Shown piece after piece: positions 25,806 to 33,051 of a DNA stretch of 49,625 nt. The notes under the pieces are model-generated. The model ran no database searches. It was not told the DNA's origin and saw nothing but the letters and a program-made list of their open reading frames with translations. Numbering within the stretch: the first letter of the stretch is position 1; every line of letters starts with the position of its first letter. This stretch comes from CAG-411 sp045124315 (lineage in GTDB: Bacteria > Bacillota > Clostridia > Lachnospirales > Lachnospiraceae): NCBI GenBank assembly GCA_045124315.1, contig JBGVLO010000054.1, positions 1-49,625 on the forward strand, given 5' to 3'. The position numbers and the translations under genes were made by a program.

Positions 25806-26030
25806 ATGGAACAATTAACCGAATGTCAAATTGAAATAAAGAAACTTCGTGAATCTACAGGGATGAATCGAAAGGAATTTTGTGAGTGCTTTGATATCCC
25901 ATATAGGACGGTTACAGAGTGGGAGAGAGGGACTCGCAATGTGCCAGACTATGTCCTTAGGCTTTTAGCATATTTTATTCGAATGGAAAATATGGTTAAG
26001 GAAAAGGAGGAGAATGATGGCGAAGAATAG
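25806..26030 (+). CDS. Small XRE-like helix-turn-helix regulator
   Basis: 74 residues. The helix-turn-helix is MNRKEFCECFDIPYRTVTEW, followed by ERGTRNVPDYVLRLLAYFIR, a pattern also found in short regulators of toxin-antitoxin or phage-like loci. It overlaps the KilA-N start by 14 bases and has its own operator-bearing promoter. A close paralogue lies at 28503, sharing KLRESTGMNRKEFCE. Confidence 0.8.
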   Translation: MEQLTECQIEIKKLRESTGMNRKEFCECFDIPYRTVTEWERGTRNVPDYVLRLLAYFIRMENMVKEKEENDGEE

Positions 26031-26727
26031 AATTATTACAGTACAAGATATTCCTATCACAGTGTCGGAGATGGATACTGATGATTATATTTGCATTACA
26101 GATATGGCAATAGCTAAATCAGATAGTTCGAGAGCTGCTGATGTGATAAAGAATTGGTTGAGAAATAGAAATACACTAGAATTTTTGGGGACATGGGAGC
26201 AAATAGGTGGAACTTTTGCGCATAAAGATATAGCTTTTGAATTTGCATCTGCAATAAGTCCGGTTTTTAAATTGTATCTTACTAAGGAATTTCAACGTCT
26301 CAAAGAACAGGAAAATGATATTAAGAAAATTGAGTGGGATGCAAAGCGCTTTTTATCAAAGAATAATTATTTGATACAGACAGATGCAGTGAAGAACTAC
26401 TTAATCCCAACTTGTAACTATAGAGAAGAACTTAGTTGGTTACCGTATGCTGAAGAGGCCGACTTGTTAAATGTTGCCTTATTTGGTTTTACAGCGAAAG
26501 CATAGAGAGAGGCAAATCCTGAATTGGCTAAGAAAAGTAATGTAAGAGATTATTCTTCGATAAATGAATTAACGGTATTATCAAATTTAGAAACGCATAA
26601 TGCGCAGATGATACGGGAAGGTAAGTCAAAAGAGGAAAGATTCTTAGCTTTGAAAGAAATAGCAGAGTATCAGTTAAGAATTTTAAATGAGGCACAGAAT
26701 ATAAGTAACAAGATAGAACAAAAATAA
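26017..26727 (+). pseudogene. KilA-N domain gene, broken by an in-frame stop and an internal deletion
   Basis: AAGGAGG precedes the start. KilA-N landmarks are present (YICITDMA, SSRAADVIKNWLRNRNTLEF, AHKDIAFEFASAISPVFKL). Compared with the family as I remember it, roughly 40 residues are missing between GTWEQI and GGTFAHKDIAF. The frame then hits TAG at 26503-26505 in TAKA-stop-REANPELAKK, where relatives read TAK-x-W-REANP, so Trp TGG probably became TAG. The same frame continues to 26727 (INELTVLSNLETHNA). KilA-N proteins are phage-type DNA-binding antirepressors. Readthrough cannot be excluded. Confidence 0.8.
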
Positions 26728-26749
26728 AATGTTTGCGAAGAACGACGGA

Positions 26750-26782
26750 GTAGAGACGGCCATATTGCTGCTTTGGAGATGA
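26750..26782 (+). repeat. rlmD 3'-end-like copy
   Basis: Reads V-E-T-A-I-L-L-L-W-R then TGA. It starts with GTAGAGACG, the codons for V-E-T, but what precedes it is not rlmD. Part of the same series as 25041, 26842 and 26971. Confidence 0.5.
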
Positions 26783-26841
26783 AGGGGGGTAAAAACCTAA
26801 AATCGCGTCCGCGAATGTTAGTGCAAGGTAAAGTTTCATTG

Positions 26842-26880
26842 CATGTTGAGACAGTGGCTTTGCTTGTCAAGGAGTGTTAG
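26842..26880 (+). repeat. rlmD 3'-end-like copy
   Basis: Reads H-V-E-T-V-A-L-L-V-K-E-C then TAG, with CATGTTGAGAC identical to the copy at 25041-25051. TTGCATG beside it (26840-26846) is matched by CATGCAA near 26910-26916, giving a dyad around the copy. Confidence 0.6.
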
Positions 26881-26970
26881 CGACGACGAGAAGCAATTAG
26901 CACTGTCCATGCAAGGCACGCCCAAGAGAACAAGTCGAAGGCAAAGTTCGATTGGTTGCGGGCTACTGCG

Positions 26971-27021
26971 GAAACATGTGCGCTCTTAGTGAAAACAAGT
27001 ATGAGCGAAGTTCGAACTTAG
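26971..27021 (+). repeat. rlmD 3'-end-like copy (right half)
   Basis: Reads E-T-C-A-L-L-V-K-T-S-M-S-E-V-R-T then TAG. The two preceding codons encode T-A instead of H-V, consistent with an element arm joined to an rlmD right half. Confidence 0.5.
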
Positions 27022-27140
27022 AGACACAGTTGTTCTGGCGAACGGAGTGAGAATAGAACTTCCTTTGAATAAAAGGAAAAACCTTTGCAAGACAGTAGCA
27101 GAAAGAGCTGGTATTGGTAAAAATGAATGGAGACAAATTG

Positions 27141-27468
27141 ATGGATAAAGATCCTTTTAAAGAGTATATAAAACAATCAGAACCGAATAAAAGAGACAAA
27201 GGTTACGCCTGGCATACAGCTATCGGACTTCAAGCAGTGGATGGATTAAAGCCTTCGAAGTATTTGATTGATACTGCGATAAAGAATATTGAAGGTGATA
27301 TTTCGATTGATGAAGCGCAGGAACTTCTCAATACGTATTATGAAGAAAATCCAAAAGCAGATACATGTATTCGGAGAAGGAAATACACGAACTACGGCAG
27401 TATTTTTTATTAAGTATCTTAGAACAGTTTTGGCAAATGCTTGCAATCGCAAGCAAAAGCGAATATAA
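27141..27468 (+). pseudogene. Fic-family gene with internal deletion and frameshift
   Basis: The N-terminal part from ATG 27141 (YAWHTAIGLQAVDGLKPSKY and a helix DISIDEAQELLNTYYEE) looks like the N-terminal region of clostridial Fic proteins. The catalytic end then appears in another frame at 27364: H-V-F-G-E-G-N-T-R-T-T-A-V-F-F, close to the Fic motif HPFxxGNGR. The middle of the Fic domain, of the order of 100 residues, is missing. Intact Fic proteins transfer AMP or other groups to target proteins. This one cannot make a functional enzyme. Confidence 0.75.
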
Positions 27469-27491
27469 TATAGAAAAAAGGAGGCGATACT

Positions 27492-27797
27492 ATGGCAAAC
27501 ACATCCGCTGTTTATGCAAGAATAGATACCAATCTTAAGAATAACGCTGAGAGCATTCTTTCTCAGCTTGGCATTTCTCCATCCAGTGCAATTCAGATGC
27601 TTTATAGCCAGATTGTACTGAAGAAGGGTATGCCATTTGAATTAAAACTTCCTTCTTCTAAACCATTAGCTGTTGGTGCAATGACCAGAGAGCAGCTTGA
27701 TGCTGAACTCCAAAAGGGTGTCGATTCCATCAAAGCAGGAAAGGTATATTCTGCTGATGAAGTCGATGCGGCACTTGCAAAGGAGTTTGGCATATGA
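27492..27797 (+). CDS. RelB/DinJ-family antitoxin
   Basis: 101 residues with AAAAGGAGG upstream. The N-terminal ribbon-helix-helix region (ANTSAVYARIDTNLKNNAES, then LGISPSSAIQMLYSQIV) is the typical DinJ pattern, followed by a flexible C-terminus that would wrap the toxin. Its stop overlaps the toxin start by 4 bases (ATGA), the standard coupled layout. It would neutralise the toxin and repress the operon. Confidence 0.9.
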   Translation: MANTSAVYARIDTNLKNNAESILSQLGISPSSAIQMLYSQIVLKKGMPFELKLPSSKPLAVGAMTREQLDAELQKGVDSIKAGKVYSADEVDAALAKEFGI

Positions 27798-28123
27798 CGG
27801 ATAGCTATAAGGTCGGCTATTCTGCAGATGCACTTGACGATTTACGTGAAATCTATGCGTACATTGCAAATGAACTCTTTGTTCCGGGGATTGCCGTAGC
27901 CCAGCTAGGACGCATCCGAAAGGAAGTCCGTTCATTGGATTTCATGCCAGCTCGTTATGCGTTAGTTGAATGGGAGTCTTGGCATTCGATGAAAATGCAT
28001 CAGCTTCCGGTGGACAACTTTATTGTGTATTATCTTGTCGATGATGAGAAAAGGGCAGTTACAGTAGTCCGAGTATTCTACGGTGGTCGTGATGTCGAAG
28101 GAATCATAAATTTAAATAAATAA
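27794..28123 (+). CDS. RelE/ParE-family toxin
   Basis: 109 residues. Family features: YSADALDDLREIYAYIANEL at the N-terminus and the C-terminal strand block YYLVDDEKRAVTVVRVFYGGRD, where the terminal Arg/Tyr-rich region forms the RelE active-site face. Toxins of this group cut mRNA on ribosomes or poison gyrase. Start overlaps the antitoxin stop. The pair looks intact and may stabilise the surrounding accreted DNA. Confidence 0.9.
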   Translation: MTDSYKVGYSADALDDLREIYAYIANELFVPGIAVAQLGRIRKEVRSLDFMPARYALVEWESWHSMKMHQLPVDNFIVYYLVDDEKRAVTVVRVFYGGRDVEGIINLNK

Positions 28124-28130
28124 GTAGTGA

Positions 28131-28168
28131 TGGAGCTTTTGTGTAAAAAACAAGAGCTCCATTTTTTA
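28131..28168 (+). terminator. Terminator after the toxin-antitoxin operon
   Basis: TGGAGCTTTTGT (28131-28142) pairs with ACAAGAGCTCCA (28150-28161), one wobble, followed by six T. Confidence 0.88.
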
Positions 28169-28197
28169 CTCTATAGGAAAGTTCGACCTATAGAGCA
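28167..28197. repeat. Dispersed palindromic repeat A, copy 1
   Basis: CTCTATAGG and CCTATAGAG form a 9-bp stem around a 9-base loop containing TTCG. A 31-base relative (26 identical positions) lies at 41323-41353, with a paired base change in the stem. Confidence 0.6.
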
Positions 28198-28396
28198 AAT
28201 GTGTATCTTGTAATGAGAATAAGAGCACTAGTAAAAAAAATCGTTCCTATTGTGGATAACCTTACTACAACAGAGGAAAAACGTTTACAACAAATAAAAC
28301 AAATGCCAAAATTACAATTGTTTACCGCTGACCGATATGCGGTATAGAAATAGCTAGATAGAAAGTAATACCTCACGTAACAATAGATTTATAGTA

Positions 28397-28432
28397 AGCC
28401 TTGGTAAAGTTTTTTGCCGAGGCTCATTTTTT
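28397..28432 (+). terminator. Terminator-like hairpin in the gap between RelE and the second HTH gene
   Basis: AGCCTTGG (28397-28404) pairs with CCGAGGCT (28417-28424), followed by CATTTTTT. The gap 28198-28396 contains a 44-codon frame from 28212 without a ribosome-binding site, probably not a gene. Confidence 0.7.
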
Positions 28433-28443
28433 ATGACAAGTTG

Positions 28444-28472
28444 TTGACCCTGTTAAATAAAAGATGTATAAT
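28444..28472 (+). promoter_or_regulatory. Promoter of the second small HTH gene
   Basis: TTGACC (28444-28449), 17 bases, TATAAT (28467-28472), near consensus. Confidence 0.85.
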
Positions 28473-28502
28473 TTGTTTATGCAATGCATAAAGAGGTGGA
28501 TT

Positions 28503-28730
28503 ATGGAAGCAAGAGAAGAATTAAGAAAATTAAGAGAAAGTACCGGTATGAATCGGAAAGAATTTTGTGAGTACTTTGAAATTCCGTATATGACGGAAAC
28601 AGACTGGGAGTTGGGAAATAGAAGAGTTCCGCAGTATCTTTTGCGGTTGATGGCATATAAAATTCGAATGGAGAAGCTGTGTGATAAAAGGATCAAGGAT
28701 GACAAGAAAGATGATATATCTGGTAAGTAA
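28503..28730 (+). CDS. Small XRE-like helix-turn-helix regulator, paralogue of the gene at 25806
   Basis: 75 residues from ATG 28503 behind AGAGGTGG. The helix-turn-helix MNRKEFCEYFEIPYMTETDW and the following VPQYLLRLMAYKIRMEKL align along their length with the regulator at 25806. The promoter differs and lacks the TTACACA operators. The region immediately downstream holds only truncated genes, so its original partner may have been lost. Confidence 0.8.
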   Translation: MEAREELRKLRESTGMNRKEFCEYFEIPYMTETDWELGNRRVPQYLLRLMAYKIRMEKLCDKRIKDDKKDDISGK

Positions 28731-28783
28731 TACATTGGGAACTGTTCAGTACAAATACGAAAAAAGAAACTTGGGAGGTAGCT

Positions 28784-28891
28784 ATGATGATTTCAATATC
28801 AACTGAAGACAAATTAAAAGGTAGGGATGATGAGAAAAGAAGAGTGATTTTTCTAGACGTAGATGGTGTACTACCTTACGATTTTACATAA
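28784..28891 (+). pseudogene. N-terminal fragment of a HAD-superfamily gene
   Basis: 35 codons with GGGAGGT upstream. The protein ends soon after RRVIFLDVDGVL, the nucleophile motif that opens many HAD phosphatases. The rest of the domain is absent and a new gene begins 27 bases later. Most likely a truncated remnant. Confidence 0.55.
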
Positions 28892-28917
28892 GTAACAAAA
28901 GCAAGGAGGAATCCTAT

Positions 28918-29695
28918 TTGAAAAAGAAAAAAGATGAAATAACTATCCGTTCCAGTGCAGCGGAATATCTGACCTATGTTGCTTCCATCGGTGACCAGCA
29001 GGACAGCATCGAGATGCGCTATGAGGATGAGAATATATGGCTGACACAGAAGATGATGGCGACATTATATGATGTGGAAACAAATACAATTAATTATCAT
29101 ATCAAAAAAGTATTTAATGATAGCGAATTACAGGAGGATTCAGTTATTCGAAAATTTCGAATAACTGCAGCTGATGGAAAAAGTTATAATACTAATCACT
29201 ATTCGTTAGAAATGATTATAGCAGTTGGATTTAAGGTTAATTCAGAACAAAATGCATTTTGCAATTCATGGTTATACAGCGGCTGAACTGATTGTAGAAA
29301 GAGCTGATCACACAAAAGATCATATGGGACTAACTACATGGGCGGATGCTCCAGATGGCAAGATTAAGAAAAGTGATGTTACGATTGCTAAGAATTATTT
29401 GAGCCAGGATGAGATGAAGCAGTTGAATCGTATGGTTACTGCATATTTAGATTTTGCTGAAAGCATGACGTTAAGACACATTCCACTGACAATGCAAGAC
29501 TGGGAAAAAAGGCTTAACAGTTTTATTGAAATGTTTGATTATGGTCTTTTGAAGGATGCAGGTAAGGTGTCTGCTGAGATTGCAAAGCTTCATGCAGAGA
29601 CAGAATTTGAAAAGTATCGTGTAATTCAGGACAGACTTTTTATGTCTGATTTTGATAAGTATTTGCTGGAATTAGAAGAAAACGCAAAGAAATAA
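28918..29695 (+). pseudogene. RhuM-family gene with internal deletion
   Basis: Starts at TTG 28918 behind AAGGAGG. The N-terminal half reads normally (IWLTQKMMATLYDVETNTIN, TAADGKSYNTNHYSLEMIIA) up to VGFKVNSE. It then joins out of frame to IQNKMHFAIHGYTAAELIVE and a normal C-terminal half (from about 29225). Against the intact RhuM at 19557, about 80 residues including RGTQFRIWA are gone. The junction TTCAGAAC is a likely short-repeat deletion point. Confidence 0.85.
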
Positions 29696-29755
29696 CTCTG
29701 TTGGAAGTTATAGGATTAATCTAGAGAGTGCATAGAACTAAGGAGGCCATGACTT

Positions 29756-30334
29756 ATGAATTATTATATTAGTGACTTGCATTTATTTCATGAAAACGCG
29801 ATTCGATTTGACAATCGACCTTTTGAAAATCTTGATGATATGCACGAAGCCATTCGAACTAGGTGGAATAACAAGATTACAAATGGAGATACTGTGTACA
29901 TTCTTGGAGATATAAGTTTTCGTGGCAAAAATGAAAATTTAATAGCTTATATATCTACATTGAAAGGTCATAAGATTTTGGTTAAAGGAAACCATGATGA
30001 TGTTTCTGATTACAGATATCGTCAATTGTTTGAAGAGGTGTGTGATTATAAAGAAATACATGATTCTGTTGATGGGAAGAATTACGACCTTGTTTTGTGC
30101 CATTATCCAATCTTTAGCTGGAAGAAGATGGGGAACGGATCTGTTTTACTTTATGGACATACACATAATAGTGGGGAAGATGATTATTATCAAAGATGTC
30201 TTGCAGACATGATTAACAATGATTGCAGGCACATATATAAAACGGAAGTAAAGGCATTAAATGTTGGTTGTATGAAAAACTGGATTGATTACGAGCCAAG
30301 ATCATTAAAAGAAATATTGGAATCTACCCCATAA
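29756..30334 (+). CDS. Metallophosphoesterase
   Basis: 192 residues behind AAGGAGG. All five calcineurin-like metal motifs are seen: ISDLHLFH, ILGDISFRG, KGNHDD, LCHYPIFSW and LYGHTHNS. Proteins of this short type hydrolyse phosphomono- or diesters, with no substrate assignable. Its 3' end overlaps the convergent TetR gene by 46 bases, an uncommon arrangement that may mark the right edge of the accreted DNA. Confidence 0.9.
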   Translation: MNYYISDLHLFHENAIRFDNRPFENLDDMHEAIRTRWNNKITNGDTVYILGDISFRGKNENLIAYISTLKGHKILVKGNHDDVSDYRYRQLFEEVCDYKEIHDSVDGKNYDLVLCHYPIFSWKKMGNGSVLLYGHTHNSGEDDYYQRCLADMINNDCRHIYKTEVKALNVGCMKNWIDYEPRSLKEILESTP

Positions 30335-30933
30335 CGCTGCATAAAGTGTTCCGTGTGATTATGGAGAATTGTGGCATACTCCCCATTTTCTCCTGTTTTA
30401 TCGAACATACTGATAAGAAGGAAAAGTGGGGCATAGTATTCTACCGCAAGCTGTCTGGGATTTTCTTCTTTTAATACACCTTTTTGAATCAGTTCACGAA
30501 ACAGATCTTCCATATAGGCAACCGGACCTGTAACAATACACTGACTGTAAAGCTCTGCCATTTCCTCATTCCGGTATTGTTCCAACGTCAGCATTCTACG
30601 AAACTTTACTGCAAAATCATCCTCTGTCCAAAACTTTAACTGTTCAATGGTAAATTTTTGAATATCCTTTAAAGCTGTATTTTCATAGGAGCTGGAATTT
30701 TCATCATACGGTTCAATTGGCATCTGATAATCGTTTGCTCTTTGGGCATCAATTTGTATCATTCGATCTACGATACTGTCAAAAATATCACGCTTGTTTT
30801 TATAATGCCGGTACAAAGCACCTTTCGTTATGCCAAGTTCTTCTGCAATATTTCTAACAGAAACAGCCTCATAACCATCCTTTGAAAATAAACCCAGTGC
30901 TGTCATTAAAATCTTTTCCTTCGTATCACCCAT
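30289..30933 (-). CDS. TetR-family repressor
   Basis: 214 residues from the ATG at 30933 (GGAGGG upstream on the minus strand). The N-terminal DNA-binding domain is standard: KEKILMTALGLFSKDGYEAV, then IAEELGITKGALYRHYKNKR. The C-terminal ligand domain is variable. It is divergent from fabV, so fatty-acid or acyl-CoA-type control is possible but unproven. The last residues (VDSNISFNDLGS) run into the opposite-strand phosphoesterase gene and may not be native. Confidence 0.88.
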   Translation of the reverse strand: MGDTKEKILMTALGLFSKDGYEAVSVRNIAEELGITKGALYRHYKNKRDIFDSIVDRMIQIDAQRANDYQMPIEPYDENSSSYENTALKDIQKFTIEQLKFWTEDDFAVKFRRMLTLEQYRNEEMAELYSQCIVTGPVAYMEDLFRELIQKGVLKEENPRQLAVEYYAPLFLLISMFDKTGENGEYATILHNHTEHFMQRYGVDSNISFNDLGS

Positions 30934-30980
30934 ATGGTAGCCCTCCAAAATATGTGTAAATAATCAATGTCTCTATAAAT

Positions 30981-31027
30981 AAACATCCGTTAACACGTAT
31001 TATAGTAAACGACCGTTTATTTGTCAA
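30981..31027 (-). promoter_or_regulatory. tetR promoter with operator between -35 and -10
   Basis: On the minus strand TTGACA (complement of 31022-31027), 17 bases, TATAAT (complement of 30999-31004). The palindrome AAACGACCGTTT (31007-31018) fills the spacer and a half-like copy AAACATCCGTT (30981-30991) lies downstream. This fits autorepression by the TetR protein. Confidence 0.75.
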
Positions 31028-31064
31028 AACTATTTTCCTAGCTAAAAAGAAATATTGGAGTTAA

Positions 31065-31093
31065 TTGACTAGAAATAAATGAATTGTTATAAT
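31065..31093 (+). promoter_or_regulatory. fabV promoter
   Basis: TTGACT (31065-31070), 17 bases, TATAAT (31088-31093). It lies about 45 bases from the TetR operators, so direct blocking of this promoter is not obvious. Confidence 0.8.
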
Positions 31094-31162
31094 TACTCTG
31101 CTAGCGAACAAATAGTATTTTTATTTTGTAAGTAGCTTTTTATAGGTGGAGGAGAAGTGGAT

Positions 31163-32323
31163 ATGATAGTAGAACCAAAAGTAAAAGGATTTATTTGCGT
31201 AACAGCGCATCCGGAAGGATGTAAGGAAAATGTAAGAAGACAGATCGAGTATGCCAAAAAGCAGGAAAAGAGAGAGTGCCCTAAGAAGGTACTTGTAATC
31301 GGATGCTCAACAGGATATGGTCTAGCATCTAGGATTAGTGCAGCATACATCGGGGGTGCGGCAACACTTGGTATTATGTTTGAGAAAGAATCAAATGGCA
31401 GACGTACAGCCACACCAGGATTTTATAATACAAGAGCATTTGAAGAATTTGCAGCAAAGGATGGTCTTTATGCTAAGTCTATTAATGGGGATGCATTTTC
31501 AAAGGAAATAAAGGATGAAACTATTAAGACAATCAAGGGGGATTTAGGAAAGGTTGACATGGTGGTATATTCACTTGCAGCTCCAAGACGTACCATGTCT
31601 GACGGAACCGTATATAAATCCGTTCTTAAGACCACAGACAAGGATTTTACAGAGAAGTCATGGAATGTAGATACCGATGTTGTCTCAGAAGAGACAATTA
31701 CATCAGCAACGCCTGAAGAGTTGGAAAGTACCGTTAAGGTAATGGGAGGCGAGGACTGGATGGACTGGATGGATGCTTTAAAAGAGGCAGACGTACTTGA
31801 GGATCATGCAGTTACTGTGGCATATTCTTATATTGGACCAGAGCTTACCTATCCTGTATATAATAACGGAACCATTGGTATGGCAAAGAAACATCTGTTT
31901 GATACTTCAAAGAAGATTAATGAAAAATATGAGGGTAGTGGTATGAAAGCATATGTTTCCGTAAACAAAGCCATAGTAACCCAGGCAAGCAGTGCAATTC
32001 CAATCGTACCTCTTTATTTTGCGATTCTTTATAAAGTTATGAAAGCTAAGAACCTTCATGAAGGGTGCATAGAACAGATGGCACGTCTTTTCACGGAGAA
32101 GCTTTTTGTTGAGGTACCTGTTACGGATGAAAAGGGGCAGATCCGTCTTGATGACTGGGAGATGAGGGAAGATGTGCAGAAGGAAGTAATGGACATATGG
32201 GCACAAGTTAACTCAGACAATGTTCGTGAGCTTGCCGATATAGAGGGTTATTGGGAAGATTTCTATCATATGTTCGGATTTCAGTTTGACAACATTGATT
32301 ATACACAGGATGTAGAAATATAG
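31163..32323 (+). CDS. fabV: FabV enoyl-ACP / trans-2-enoyl-CoA reductase
   Basis: 386 residues from ATG 31163 (GGAGGAG at 31148-31154). The opening KGFICVTAHPEGCKENV, the NADH motif VLVIGCSTGYGLASRI and VVYSLAAPRR are typical of FabV/TER enzymes. The active-site Tyr-x8-Lys is visible in VYNNGTIGMAKKHL. The family reduces the enoyl double bond in fatty-acid synthesis or butyryl-type CoA pathways with NADH and is insensitive to triclosan. It is single and ends with a strong terminator. Confidence 0.95.
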   Translation: MIVEPKVKGFICVTAHPEGCKENVRRQIEYAKKQEKRECPKKVLVIGCSTGYGLASRISAAYIGGAATLGIMFEKESNGRRTATPGFYNTRAFEEFAAKDGLYAKSINGDAFSKEIKDETIKTIKGDLGKVDMVVYSLAAPRRTMSDGTVYKSVLKTTDKDFTEKSWNVDTDVVSEETITSATPEELESTVKVMGGEDWMDWMDALKEADVLEDHAVTVAYSYIGPELTYPVYNNGTIGMAKKHLFDTSKKINEKYEGSGMKAYVSVNKAIVTQASSAIPIVPLYFAILYKVMKAKNLHEGCIEQMARLFTEKLFVEVPVTDEKGQIRLDDWEMREDVQKEVMDIWAQVNSDNVRELADIEGYWEDFYHMFGFQFDNIDYTQDVEI

Positions 32324-32329
32324 TTAGAA

Positions 32330-32375
32330 AAAAGTGGCAACTTTACAATCAAAATAAGTTGCCACTTTTGTTTTG
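32330..32375 (+). terminator. Terminator after fabV
   Basis: A perfect 14-bp stem AAAAGTGGCAACTT (32330-32343) with AAGTTGCCACTTTT (32356-32369). Confidence 0.92.
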
Positions 32376-32468
32376 TTATTGTTACAAGCAAGTTTGAAAG
32401 TGTCATGACAATCTGTTATCATGGGTAAGTGTGACAAATTGGAGGCAATTTGATGTGTCACCAGGATT

Positions 32469-32549
32469 ATGATCTATCCATGGGGGCAGAAGGTGGTACG
32501 GTTTTATGACTTGGATGGTAATCTAATTGAAGTAAGAACACCAATGTAA
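32469..32549 (+). pseudogene. C-terminal fragment of a VOC/glyoxalase-fold gene
   Basis: 26 codons reading MIYPWGQKVVRFYDLDGNL and ending EVRTPM. The FYDxDGNLIEV motif is the closing strand of vicinal-oxygen-chelate proteins. No upstream part of the domain is present, so it is a remnant. Confidence 0.6.
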
Positions 32550-32574
32550 AAAATAGAAAGATGGAGGTACAAAA

Positions 32575-32922
32575 ATGCAATTTATATGTTATCCGAAATG
32601 TTCAACCTGCCAGAAGGCTAAAAAATGGTTGGAAGGACAGAAGATAAAATATACGGAGCGTCACATTGTGGAAGACAATCCCACTTATGAGGAATTGAAA
32701 GAATGGTATGAAAAAAGTGGACTTATGCTCAAGAAATTTTTCAATACCAGCGGTTTGCTTTATAGAGAAATGCAGTTGAAAGACAAGCTTCCTTCTATGA
32801 GTGAAGAGGAACAACTACAGTTGTTATCTACAAATGGAATGCTTGTAAAGCGCCCGCTTGTTATAACGGACGATACTGTGCTGGTAGGATTTTTTGAAAG
32901 AACAACTTTCACAGGATTTTGA
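32575..32922 (+). CDS. ArsC/Spx-type thioredoxin-fold protein
   Basis: 115 residues. The N-terminal CxxC (YPKCSTCQKAKKWL) and the later KRPLVITDDTVLVGF match the YffB/ArsC family. The usual ending after VLVGF is K-E-x-x-W; here the sequence becomes FERTTFTGF and stops after a run of six T, where loss of one T would give LKEQLSQ. The C-terminal few residues may therefore reflect a frameshift, leaving the active site intact. Arsenate reduction or Spx-like regulation cannot be told apart. Confidence 0.8.
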   Translation: MQFICYPKCSTCQKAKKWLEGQKIKYTERHIVEDNPTYEELKEWYEKSGLMLKKFFNTSGLLYREMQLKDKLPSMSEEEQLQLLSTNGMLVKRPLVITDDTVLVGFFERTTFTGF

Positions 32923-33051
32923 TGACACGCCGAACAATTCAGACAAGTTTAATAAAGCCATGTTGAAGGTAATAAATAAGTATGGTATTTCTGAGAAAAA
33001 ATGTAGAATGCAGATTTTAAACAGTATAGAAACAGATGCAACGAATCTTCA

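Larger units (their letters stand above)
25050..27140. mobile_element. Accreted remnants of earlier rlmD-targeted insertions
   Basis: Contains an acetyltransferase, an HTH regulator and a broken KilA-N gene, then a 300-base stretch with several further RlmD-C-terminus-like sequences (26750, 26842, 26971). No recombinase remains here. The interpretation as left-over element ends is inferred from those repeats. Confidence 0.45.

Noticed and set aside
27014..27040. Possible further rlmD-tail copy (TTAGAGACACAGTTGTTCTG)
   Set aside because: It needs a two-base indel to read V-E-T-V-V-L, so it is too weak to count.
27022..27144. Frame reading KNLCKTVAERAGIGKNEWRQ just before the Fic remnant
   Set aside because: Protein-like but with no start codon context or known family; may be an element relic.
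28212..28346. 44-codon frame MRIRALVKKIVPIVDN between RelE and the second HTH gene
   Set aside because: No ribosome-binding site or promoter, and no family resemblance; could be a relic but not supportable as a gene.
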